Shown: piece after piece, positions 17,772-25,542 of the stretch
Position numbering within the stretch: the stretch's first letter is position 1
Layout of the letters: every line of letters begins with the position of its first letter
Origin: an uncultured Aquimarina sp.
GTDB taxonomy: Bacteria > Bacteroidota > Bacteroidia > Flavobacteriales > Flavobacteriaceae
Assembly: GCA_937958985.1 (NCBI GenBank)
Contig: CALGLV010000009.1
Coordinates: 83,686-147,685 of the forward strand
Direction of reading: 5' to 3'
Length of the DNA stretch: 64,000 bases
Notes under the pieces: model-generated
Databases searched by the model: none
Told to the model about the DNA's origin: nothing
The model's input: the letters and a program-made list of their open reading frames with translations, nothing else
Made by a program: the position numbers and the translations under genes

Positions 17772-20330
17772 ATGGATGATAATTTTTCACCAAGAGTAAA
17801 AGATGTAATAGCGTATAGCAAAGAAGAAGCTTTACGGTTAGGGCATGATTTTATAGGAACAGAACATTTAATTTTGGGATTGCTTCGTGATGGAGCAGGA
17901 AAAGCTATAGATATTTTATTTGCATTAGATATAGATTTAGCACATTTGCGTAAAAAAGTTGAAATATTAACTCCAGCGAATTCTAACATTGCTATAGCAT
18001 CAAATAAAAAGAAAAGCTTACACCTTACTCGACAAGCAGAGCGGGCTTTAAAAACTACATTTTTAGAAGCTAAGTTGTTTCAGAGTAATTCTATAAATAC
18101 TGCACATTTATTGTTATGTATTTTAAGGAACGATAACGATCCCACTACAAAACTTTTAAATCGTTTAAAAGTAGATTATGATAACGTAAAAGAACAATTT
18201 AAGGGTATGAAAGTAAACGAAGACGAGAAATTCGATATCCCTACTTCAGAATCTTTTTCCGATGAGGGTAATAATTTAGAAGGTGGAGATCGAGAATCTT
18301 TTGGAAACACTCCTTCAAATTCATCAACAGCAAAAACAGCTAAAAAATCCACTACACCAGTTTTAGATAATTTTGGTAGGGACTTAACGGCTATGGCCGA
18401 AGAAGGCAAACTAGACCCTGTAGTTGGTAGGGTAAAAGAAATAGAAAGAGTTTCACAAATATTAAGTAGACGTAAAAAGAACAATCCATTACTTATAGGT
18501 GAACCTGGTGTTGGTAAATCTGCAATTGCAGAAGGGTTGGCCTTACGAATAATTCAACGTAAAGTATCACGTATTTTGTTTGACAAACGCGTAGTTACTT
18601 TAGATTTAGCAAGTTTAGTGGCTGGTACTAAATACCGTGGCCAGTTTGAAGAACGCATGAAAGCGTTAATGAATGAGTTAGAGAAAAACGATGACATTAT
18701 TTTGTTTATTGACGAAATACATACCATTGTTGGCGCCGGAGGGGCTACTGGTAGTTTGGATGCATCTAATATGTTTAAACCTGCTTTAGCAAGAGGAGAA
18801 ATTCAATGTATTGGCGCAACTACATTAGACGAATACCGAAATTCTATTGAAAAAGATGGTGCTTTAGAGCGTCGTTTTCAAAAAGTAATTGTTGAGCCTA
18901 CTAATATAGAGGAGACTGTTGAGATTTTAAATAATATCAAAGAAAAATATGAAGAGCATCACAATGTTATTTATACTCCAGAAGCTATTCAAGCTTGTGT
19001 AAAGCTTACCAACAGATACATGACAGATCGCTTTTTGCCAGACAAAGCCATTGATGCTTTAGATGAAGCAGGATCTCGTGTACACATCACAAATATTGAT
19101 GTGCCAAAACAAATTTTGGATTTAGAACGTAAACTTGAAGAGGTTCGTGAATTAAAAAATACCGTTGTTAAAAAGCAAAAATACGAAGAGGCAGCTAAAC
19201 TTCGAGACGATGAAAAAACTATCGAAAAGCAATTAGCAGTGGCACAAGAACAATGGGAAGCAGATGCTAAGGCTCATAAAGAAATTGTTAATGAAGAAAG
19301 CGTAGCTGATGTGGTTTCTATGATGACAGGAATTCCTGTAAATAGAATTGCACAAAAAGAAATAGCTAAATTAGCAGAATTACCAAGTTTAATTACAGGT
19401 AAGGTAATTGGTCAAGAAGAAGCTGTAGGTAAAGTAGTAAAAGCGATACAGCGGAATAGAGCAGGACTTAAAGATCCTAATAAACCAATTGGGTCATTTA
19501 TATTTTTAGGACAAACAGGAGTTGGTAAAACACAACTTGCTAAAGTTTTAGCTAAAGAATTGTTTGATAGTGAAGAAGCGCTTATTCGTGTGGACATGAG
19601 TGAATACATGGAAAAGTTTGCGATTTCTCGTTTGGTAGGAGCGCCTCCAGGATATGTAGGTTACGAAGAAGGGGGTCAGTTGACTGAAAAAGTGAGACGC
19701 AAACCTTACTCTGTGGTACTTTTAGATGAAATAGAAAAAGCACATCCAGATGTTTTTAACATGCTGTTACAGGTATTGGATGATGGTTACTTAACAGACA
19801 GTCTTGGTCGAAAAATTGATTTTAGAAATACTATCATTATAATGACCTCCAATATCGGGGCACGTAAACTTAAGGACTTTGGTTCAGGAGTTGGTTTTGG
19901 TACTTTGTCACAAAAAGCACAAGCCGATCAAAATGCAAAAAGTATTATCGAAGGGGCTTTGAAAAAAGCTTTCGCTCCAGAATTTTTAAACAGAATTGAC
20001 GATGTTGTTGTCTTTAATGCATTAGAAAGAGAAGATATTCATAAAATTATTGATATTGAACTAAATAAATTATTTACTCGAATTAAAGATTTAGGATATG
20101 AATTAAAACTTTCAGATAAGGCAAAAGATTATATTGCTGATAAAGGTTTTGACAAACAATATGGAGCACGCCCTTTAAAAAGAGCTATTCAAAAATACAT
20201 CGAAGATGCTTTAGCTGAAGAAATCGTAAAATCGAATCTGTCAGAAGGAGATGAGATTTTTATGGATTTAGATGCTAAAACAAATGAATTGAAAATAGAT
20301 ATTAAAGCTTCCAAGGAAGCTACAGAGTAA
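17772..20330 (+). CDS. clpC: ATP-dependent Clp protease ATP-binding subunit ClpC
   Basis: 852 residues. Two Clp_N repeats (1-145), first AAA+ domain with GEPGVGKS near 243, middle domain containing a UVR motif (VVKKQKYEEAAKLRDDEK), second AAA+ domain with GQTGVGKT near 580, and a GVGFG loop (near 704) of the kind that docks to ClpP. The unfoldase feeds substrates to ClpP. The short middle domain plus UVR separates ClpC from ClpB. Single gene with promoter and terminator. No clpP or mcs genes are adjacent. Confidence 0.95.
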   Translation: MDDNFSPRVKDVIAYSKEEALRLGHDFIGTEHLILGLLRDGAGKAIDILFALDIDLAHLRKKVEILTPANSNIAIASNKKKSLHLTRQAERALKTTFLEAKLFQSNSINTAHLLLCILRNDNDPTTKLLNRLKVDYDNVKEQFKGMKVNEDEKFDIPTSESFSDEGNNLEGGDRESFGNTPSNSSTAKTAKKSTTPVLDNFGRDLTAMAEEGKLDPVVGRVKEIERVSQILSRRKKNNPLLIGEPGVGKSAIAEGLALRIIQRKVSRILFDKRVVTLDLASLVAGTKYRGQFEERMKALMNELEKNDDIILFIDEIHTIVGAGGATGSLDASNMFKPALARGEIQCIGATTLDEYRNSIEKDGALERRFQKVIVEPTNIEETVEILNNIKEKYEEHHNVIYTPEAIQACVKLTNRYMTDRFLPDKAIDALDEAGSRVHITNIDVPKQILDLERKLEEVRELKNTVVKKQKYEEAAKLRDDEKTIEKQLAVAQEQWEADAKAHKEIVNEESVADVVSMMTGIPVNRIAQKEIAKLAELPSLITGKVIGQEEAVGKVVKAIQRNRAGLKDPNKPIGSFIFLGQTGVGKTQLAKVLAKELFDSEEALIRVDMSEYMEKFAISRLVGAPPGYVGYEEGGQLTEKVRRKPYSVVLLDEIEKAHPDVFNMLLQVLDDGYLTDSLGRKIDFRNTIIIMTSNIGARKLKDFGSGVGFGTLSQKAQADQNAKSIIEGALKKAFAPEFLNRIDDVVVFNALEREDIHKIIDIELNKLFTRIKDLGYELKLSDKAKDYIADKGFDKQYGARPLKRAIQKYIEDALAEEIVKSNLSEGDEIFMDLDAKTNELKIDIKASKEATE

Positions 20331-20358
20331 ATTTATTAGATAACTATAAATGTTACTG

Positions 20359-20391
20359 AGCCAACGAAATTTAATTTCGTTGGCTTTTTTT
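20359..20391 (+). terminator. Terminator after clpC
   Basis: AGCCAACGAAAT / ATTTCGTTGGCT stem with a TTA-centred loop and seven T after it. Confidence 0.9.
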
Positions 20392-20464
20392 ATTATATAA
20401 ATTTAGATTAAGTATTTTAAGGTTAATAAAATGTGAATGCATTTTTTCGATACAATTGAAACCT

Positions 20465-20472
20465 TATTTTTG
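20465..20472 (+). promoter_or_regulatory. -7 box before the FAD oxidoreductase
   Basis: TATTTTTG matches TAnnTTTG. It lies downstream of the ATG at 20437 but 18 bp upstream of the ATG at 20491, which decides the start codon in favour of 20491. Confidence 0.55.
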
Positions 20473-20490
20473 CGTACAAACCTATTATTT

Positions 20491-21732
20491 ATGAACGATC
20501 AAATTATTATTGTAGGCGCTGGTGTTAGCGGATTAGTAGCTGCTTTGCAGTTAGAAAAAGAAGGCTATAGCCCTGTGATTTTTGAATCTGATTATAAAGT
20601 AGGAGGAAGGGTGCAATCAGATGTTTTTGACGGTTATGTACTAGATAAAGGCTTTCAGGTTTTATTAAGTGCCTACCCTTTAGCACAAAAATATTTAGAC
20701 TACAATTCTTTAACGCTTAAACGTTTTGATGCAGGATCTTATATATTTAAAGATAAACACAGGGAATGTATTGGTGATCCTTTAAGAGATAAATCATTAT
20801 TTTTCGCAACACTTTTTTCTGGAATTGGTAATTTTTCTGATAAATTAAAGGTTTTTAGATTGAACCGAATGTTGAATAAAAAATCTATCGAGCAGATTTT
20901 TAAAGATCAAGAAACAACTACCTTAAGTTATTTGCAGAATTTTGGATTTTCAGCTTCAATAATTAATGATTTTTTCGGTCCTTTTTTTACAGGAATATTT
21001 TTAGAAACAAAATTAGAAACCTCTTCAAGAATGTTTGAATTTATATTTAAAATGTTTGGTGAAGGAGAGGCAGTAGTACCTGAGCGAGGGATTCAGGAAA
21101 TCCCGAATCAGTTAGCTGCTAAACTAAAAAAGACTACAATTAATTTTAATAAAAAGGTTTCACAAATAGTAAATAATAGAATTACGTTTGATGATAACAC
21201 TACAGAAGCATTTAAGTATTGTATTGTTGCTACCGAAGCAAGTAACATAATTCCCAATCTTTCGAATTCCGAAATTCAATGGAAAAGTACTCAAACACTA
21301 TATTTCGAAGTTGATAAAAAAGCAGTATTTAATAAGAATATGATTGGACTATTGGCGAATGAACCTAACGCATTAATAAATTCACTTTGTTTTCCTTTTA
21401 CAGAAAAAAAAGAAGCTAAATTATTATCAGTAACTATAATTAAAGAACATACCAATTCAGAATTTGAGTTAATTACTATTATAAAAAAAGAACTTAAAAA
21501 ATACTTTAATCTAGAGGTGCTAAAATATTTAAAAACCTACTCTATTAAAAAAGCCTTACCGAATTTGAACGATGTTAAATACGAGGTTCACCCTTCGGAA
21601 ACACAGCTTACAGAATCTATATTTTTGGCAGGAGATACTATATTAAACGGATCTTTAAACGGAGCGATGTTGTCCGGGGAAATCGCAGCAAAAGCAGTAC
21701 ATGAAAAGAATATAGGAACTATTTTGAAATAA
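20491..21732 (+). CDS. FAD-dependent amine-oxidase/phytoene-desaturase-like oxidoreductase
   Basis: 413 residues from ATG 20491; the frame stays open to 20437, but the promoter box and the family's N-terminus (DQIIIVGAGVSGLVAALQL) favour the later start. Rossmann FAD motif GxGxxG at residues 8-13, second conserved motif GGRVQSDVFDGYVLDKGFQV, C-terminal FAD motif FLAGDTILNGSLNGAMLSGE. Such proteins oxidise amines, carotenoids or porphyrinogens; the substrate is not readable. Single gene, convergent with the pentapeptide-repeat gene and overlapping its 3' end by 14 bp. Confidence 0.82.
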   Translation: MNDQIIIVGAGVSGLVAALQLEKEGYSPVIFESDYKVGGRVQSDVFDGYVLDKGFQVLLSAYPLAQKYLDYNSLTLKRFDAGSYIFKDKHRECIGDPLRDKSLFFATLFSGIGNFSDKLKVFRLNRMLNKKSIEQIFKDQETTTLSYLQNFGFSASIINDFFGPFFTGIFLETKLETSSRMFEFIFKMFGEGEAVVPERGIQEIPNQLAAKLKKTTINFNKKVSQIVNNRITFDDNTTEAFKYCIVATEASNIIPNLSNSEIQWKSTQTLYFEVDKKAVFNKNMIGLLANEPNALINSLCFPFTEKKEAKLLSVTIIKEHTNSEFELITIIKKELKKYFNLEVLKYLKTYSIKKALPNLNDVKYEVHPSETQLTESIFLAGDTILNGSLNGAMLSGEIAAKAVHEKNIGTILK

Positions 21733-22873
21733 GTATTCCTTTATTTTTAACCACTTTTAGTTGGTAATGATCTTCAAGGTATTCAAAGTTTTCATCATCA
21801 AGTTGACTTTCCATATTTTTCATAAAATCGGTATCAACTGAAGCTTTACTGAAATTGGCATTTAATATATTGGCTCTAGTAAAGTCTGTTTTAATAAGGT
21901 CGCAGTTACTAAAATCTGCATTTTCTAAATTTGTGTCAATAAATAGTGTTTTTTCGATTTCACTTTTTGCAAAACTGGTATTAGCCATATTAGCAGTACT
22001 GAAATCACATCGCTTTAAAGTACATTTATCAAAAACAGCATTTTGTAAATCGGCATGTCTAAAACTACTTTTTTGATTGTTTGTACCTCTTCCTCGTATT
22101 AATGAAATCTGAAAATTAGAACCTTGAAGGTTTGAATAATCTAAATTTATATTGTCTAAATTTAAATCGGTAACAGTAGCATTGTTAAGTTCGGTGTATT
22201 GAAAATTTAGCGCCTCACCAAGGGTTTCCTTAGTATTGTCATCAATTACAATTCCTAATTTGATATTGTTTTCTAACATGGATAGTAATAAATAACCACG
22301 CTCCGGACTCACAGATTTACTAATCAATACATCATTCTCTAAATAGCGGTAGGGTTTTAGGTTTTTACTTATAGCAATTAACCGAGTAGCACTTCGTTTA
22401 CTTATATATCCATTGTTTTTGTAAGCTTCATCGGTTACTTCTTTTATAATTTGATCGAGTATGCCAATCATAAAACTACGTCTTTCAGCTTCTTGTAAAA
22501 AAGTTTGTTGTTTCATACGAGCATTTTGCCCTGTTATTAATCTATTTTGATTTTTTAAATAATATACTTGTAGTAATATGAGTAGAGTAGGTAATAGCGA
22601 AGTAATAATTACAAACCCGCCTATGCGGGTAATTCTAATAAAAAGAGCTGCCAATAAATCGGAAGCTGTATCTTTTGAAACTGTTTTATCTTCCTGTAGC
22701 TCTGAAAAAAAAGCGTTGATTGCATTTTTCAATTTTATGCCTAAAAATTTACCCGATAAATTTTTAGAAAACCGATAGCGCTTAGACCATTTCTCCTTTT
22801 TCTTTGCCTCTATATTATGGAGTTCTTTTTTTAAGCGTTTATTTTCTTCGGCTAAATTATTAAGGTCATCCAT
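21719..22873 (-). CDS. Membrane-anchored pentapeptide-repeat protein
   Basis: 384 residues from the ATG at 22871-22873 (MDDLNNLAEENKRL). An upstream frame extends to 23011, but it overlaps the neighbouring gene and encodes an atypical Cys/Tyr/Phe-rich stretch, so it is rejected. N-terminal coiled coil (1-35), membrane segment near 90-115 (IITSLLPTLLILLQVYY), linker, then about 20 pentapeptide repeats A(D/N)Lxx from about residue 245 (LDNINLDYSNLQGSNF...CDFSTANMANTSF). The repeats form a right-handed beta-helix. Function unknown; the anchor argues against a Qnr-type gyrase mimic. Confidence 0.78.
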   Translation of the reverse strand: MDDLNNLAEENKRLKKELHNIEAKKKEKWSKRYRFSKNLSGKFLGIKLKNAINAFFSELQEDKTVSKDTASDLLAALFIRITRIGGFVIITSLLPTLLILLQVYYLKNQNRLITGQNARMKQQTFLQEAERRSFMIGILDQIIKEVTDEAYKNNGYISKRSATRLIAISKNLKPYRYLENDVLISKSVSPERGYLLLSMLENNIKLGIVIDDNTKETLGEALNFQYTELNNATVTDLNLDNINLDYSNLQGSNFQISLIRGRGTNNQKSSFRHADLQNAVFDKCTLKRCDFSTANMANTSFAKSEIEKTLFIDTNLENADFSNCDLIKTDFTRANILNANFSKASVDTDFMKNMESQLDDENFEYLEDHYQLKVVKNKGILISK

Positions 22874-22967
22874 TATAGGGGGAGATTTAAAAGGAAAAAA
22901 ACACAAACGTTTATAAAAATAAAAAAACTTATAATAGTAACAAGTTATAAGCCTAAGTAATATTATG

Positions 22968-23552
22968 TTAAAATAATTTTTGCATATCTGGCATACAGGA
23001 AATATCACCAATAAGCATGTTGTCTAACTTAATGTTATGAACCCGTATTCTAACTAGACGAAGCGTAGGAAAGCCCATGGCAGAAGTCATTTTACGAACC
23101 TGTCTAAACTTACCTTCAGTTAGCGTTATTCCAATCCACGAAACAGGTCCATGGCGGGCATCTCTAATTTTTTTTGATCTTTCTTGAAATAGAGGAGGTG
23201 TAACTAGTCTTTCAACTTTACAGGGTTTCGTTTGGTATTTTTTTCCATCAAAACCAATTTCTACACCCTGTTGCATTTGTTTAATGGCTTCATCAGTAAT
23301 TGCGCCATCAACCAAAGCGTAATATTCTTTTTCAAATTTTGAACTGTTAATATAATTACTCAACTGACCATTTGTGGTAAGTAAAAGCAATCCTTCAGAT
23401 TTTTCATCTAACCTTCCTATAGACATTATGCCTTCGGGAAAATCGTTAAGTTCTCCTAGCAACTTTTTTTTTCCTTGTTTAGGTCCATTATTTACAAATT
23501 GGCTTAAATAGCCGTAAGGTTTGTAAATTTTATAATGTTGATGTTCATTCAT
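22968..23552 (-). CDS. rluE: 23S rRNA pseudouridine synthase, RluE/RsuA family
   Basis: 194 residues, no S4 domain, which fits RluE. Catalytic Asp in motif II GRLDEKSEGLLLLT; other family motifs are EKEYYALVDG and EGKFRQVRKM. It makes pseudouridine in 23S rRNA (U2457 in E. coli; target here by homology). Single gene. Confidence 0.88.
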   Translation of the reverse strand: MNEHQHYKIYKPYGYLSQFVNNGPKQGKKKLLGELNDFPEGIMSIGRLDEKSEGLLLLTTNGQLSNYINSSKFEKEYYALVDGAITDEAIKQMQQGVEIGFDGKKYQTKPCKVERLVTPPLFQERSKKIRDARHGPVSWIGITLTEGKFRQVRKMTSAMGFPTLRLVRIRVHNIKLDNMLIGDISCMPDMQKLF

Positions 23553-23613
23553 AATCTTTAAAACTAATTGTAAAATAGGGTTTCAAAAACCTTAAAAAGG
23601 TTTAATTTGGATT

Positions 23614-23621
23614 TAAATTTG
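23614..23621 (+). promoter_or_regulatory. -7 box of the lipoprotein/MtfA pair
   Basis: TAAATTTG matches TAnnTTTG, 11 bp before the start codon at 23633. Confidence 0.45.
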
Positions 23622-23632
23622 ATTCCAAAACA

Positions 23633-24172
23633 ATGAAAATTAATTTTTTGCTCTTTCTTGTGGCTCCTTTTTTATTAAATTGTAATGCTTCAAAATCTAC
23701 AACCTCATTAAAACCAATAGAAGCTTTAGAATCAGTTGCTGATTTAAAAAACTATATCGCCAATAATTGCAGGTTTAATGGATTCCGTATTGGTAGTTAC
23801 GACACAGAAAATAGTTTTGAAAAATTTGGTTTAGATACGCTACAAGGCAAATATATATGGTATTCTAACAAAAATGATAAAATAATTATCAATACTTTTT
23901 TAAAAGAGAAGTTTGCTGTAAAATATGCTTATAATCAAATAAATAAAGTATTTCCTGAATCTAAAGGAGCCATTACTTTATCTATCAGTTCTAAAAACAC
24001 AGAGGACAAGTTACTTGCCGATTTTAAAAAAAACAGTGTAGAATCAAATCTATTGGTATCGTTTAATGATGAGTTAGGCTATAGTTCAGAAATAGAAGTT
24101 TCTGAGTGTGATTCGCAAAAGGCAGAATCAATATTAGCTAATTATCCAAAGGTTATTGTAAACTATAATTAA
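23633..24172 (+). CDS. Lipoprotein of unknown function
   Basis: 179 residues. Signal peptide with lipobox LLNC, mature Cys17. The rest is mixed alpha/beta without a motif I recognise. It lies 19 bp upstream of the MtfA-type peptidase and is probably co-transcribed with it. Likely periplasm-facing membrane lipoprotein. Confidence 0.7.
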   Translation: MKINFLLFLVAPFLLNCNASKSTTSLKPIEALESVADLKNYIANNCRFNGFRIGSYDTENSFEKFGLDTLQGKYIWYSNKNDKIIINTFLKEKFAVKYAYNQINKVFPESKGAITLSISSKNTEDKLLADFKKNSVESNLLVSFNDELGYSSEIEVSECDSQKAESILANYPKVIVNYN

Positions 24173-24191
24173 TAAGCCTCTAAAATAGAAA

Positions 24192-24968
24192 ATGGTTTTC
24201 CTAGCGGTAGTAGTATTAATTGGTTTCTATTTCTTTTTAAAGAAAGGTAAAAAAGGAACAAAGAATATTTCGAATGAAATACCCTCACATTGGCATACCT
24301 TACTTACAGGTAATGTGCTATTTTATAAAAAATTAAATAATACAGATCAATTACGTTTCAGAAAACGGGTGTTTTCGTTTTTAAACTCAGTTGTTGTTGA
24401 GTCGGTTTCCTTTAAATTAACCGAGCTCGATAAACTCTTAGTAGCAAGCAGTGCTGTAATTCCTATTTTTAATTTTAACAACTGGAACTACCCAAACATT
24501 AGTACGGTTATTTTATACCCCGATTATTTTAATGAAGAATTAGATTTTTCTAAAAACGCTGAAAAAAGAATAATAGGAGGGTTAGTAGGAAACGGAAGAT
24601 TCGAGAATCAGATGATTTTATCGAAAAAAGCACTTTACCATGGCTTTTCAAATAAAACAGATAAAGGAAATACCGGTGTTCATGAGTTTGTGCATTTACT
24701 CGATAAATTAGATGGAACTATAGACGGTGTGCCTACATTATTAATAAAAAACAATAATATAGCTCCTTGGGTAGATTTAATGTACATAAAAATGGAAGCT
24801 ATTAATAAAAACGCTTCTGATATTAGAAAATATGGAGGTACTTCCAAGGAAGAATTTTTTGCCGTTGTTTCTGAATATTTTTTTGAACGTCCCAAATTAT
24901 TAAAAAGAAAACATCCGGAACTTTTTGTAATGCTAGAAAATTGTTTTGGCTCAAAACAAACAACATAA
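24192..24968 (+). CDS. mtfA: MtfA/DgsA-type zinc peptidase (family M90)
   Basis: 258 residues. An N-terminal membrane helix (1-18) precedes the catalytic domain. HEFVH near residue 163 is the HExxH zinc motif, followed by LLDKLDG, and the downstream EEFFAVVSEYFFERP carries the third Glu ligand region typical of MtfA. In E. coli MtfA interacts with Mlc and is a zinc aminopeptidase; the membrane-anchored form is common in Bacteroidetes. Paired with the lipoprotein before it. Confidence 0.85.
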   Translation: MVFLAVVVLIGFYFFLKKGKKGTKNISNEIPSHWHTLLTGNVLFYKKLNNTDQLRFRKRVFSFLNSVVVESVSFKLTELDKLLVASSAVIPIFNFNNWNYPNISTVILYPDYFNEELDFSKNAEKRIIGGLVGNGRFENQMILSKKALYHGFSNKTDKGNTGVHEFVHLLDKLDGTIDGVPTLLIKNNNIAPWVDLMYIKMEAINKNASDIRKYGGTSKEEFFAVVSEYFFERPKLLKRKHPELFVMLENCFGSKQTT

Positions 24969-25265
24969 CAAGGATTTATAAAATTTTAAAGTAATATTTA
25001 GTAATTGTTTTACTTAAAATTTGTGATAAAAAGAGAGAGTTTAATTAAATGAATTTCACTTCACGCGCTTTTTTTAAAGACTTTTTAGTTTAAAAAAAAA
25101 TATTTTCTAACTAAATTAGTGATATTATACGATTCTTATAGCTGTTGAACCCTTATGAAACAACGATTTAATTTATTTTTAAAGATTATTTAATTAAATA
25201 GCTGTTTATTAAATTAATGGGGCGATATTTGTAAAAGATATTATAATAAATTAAATTAAATTACA
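24969..25265 (+). promoter_or_regulatory. AT-rich leader region upstream of the cold-shock gene
   Basis: 297 bases with no credible gene. Strongly AT-rich, with repeats of TTTAATTAAA. Imperfect -7-like boxes are seen at AAAATTTG (about 25015) and GATATTTG (about 25225), each with one mismatch. Long 5' leaders that refold with temperature are usual for cspA-type genes, so the region may be transcribed, but this is not shown here. Confidence 0.35.
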
Positions 25266-25457
25266 ATGAGTAAAGGAACAGTAAAATTCTTCAACGATGA
25301 CAAAGGTTTTGGATTCATAACTGAAGAAGGTTCAGGTAAAGAACATTTTGTTCACGTTTCTGGATTAATCGAAGAAGTTCGCGAAGGTGACGAAGTTGAA
25401 TTCGACTTAACAGAAGGAAGAAAAGGATTGAATGCAGTAAACGTAAAAGTTATATAA
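25266..25457 (+). CDS. cspA: Cold-shock protein, CspA family
   Basis: 63 residues, one OB-fold cold-shock domain. RNP1 KGFGFI (13-18) and RNP2-like HFVHVSGL (27-34) are intact. It binds single-stranded RNA and DNA and melts mRNA structures in the cytoplasm. Single gene with a long AT-rich leader and a strong terminator. Slightly shorter than E. coli CspA (70 residues), normal for Bacteroidetes. Confidence 0.95.
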   Translation: MSKGTVKFFNDDKGFGFITEEGSGKEHFVHVSGLIEEVREGDEVEFDLTEGRKGLNAVNVKVI

Positions 25458-25491
25458 CAATACGCTTAAAGATTTTATCACAAAAGCCTTT

Positions 25492-25517
25492 CCAATTAAT
25501 TGGAAAGGCTTTTTTTT
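25492..25517. terminator. Terminator between cspA and recQ
   Basis: AAAAGCCTTTCCAATT / AATTGGAAAGGCTTTT is a perfect stem with T-runs on both strands, serving the convergent genes on either side. Confidence 0.9.
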
Positions 25518-25542
25518 GATTCATAATTTTAAATATAGAGGA

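Noticed and set aside
17624..17989. 121-codon minus-strand frame
   Set aside because: Antisense to the clpC start and promoter; low-complexity Phe/Lys content.
20437..20490. Earlier start for the FAD oxidoreductase
   Set aside because: A consensus -7 box (20465-20472) lies inside it and the family N-terminus begins at the later ATG.
21719..22873. Qnr-type gyrase-protecting pentapeptide protein
   Set aside because: Has a coiled coil and membrane anchor, and is not adjacent to a resistance context.
22874..23011. N-terminal extension of the pentapeptide-repeat protein
   Set aside because: Overlaps the RluE gene and encodes an atypical Tyr/Phe/Cys-rich stretch; ATG at 22873 gives a normal start.
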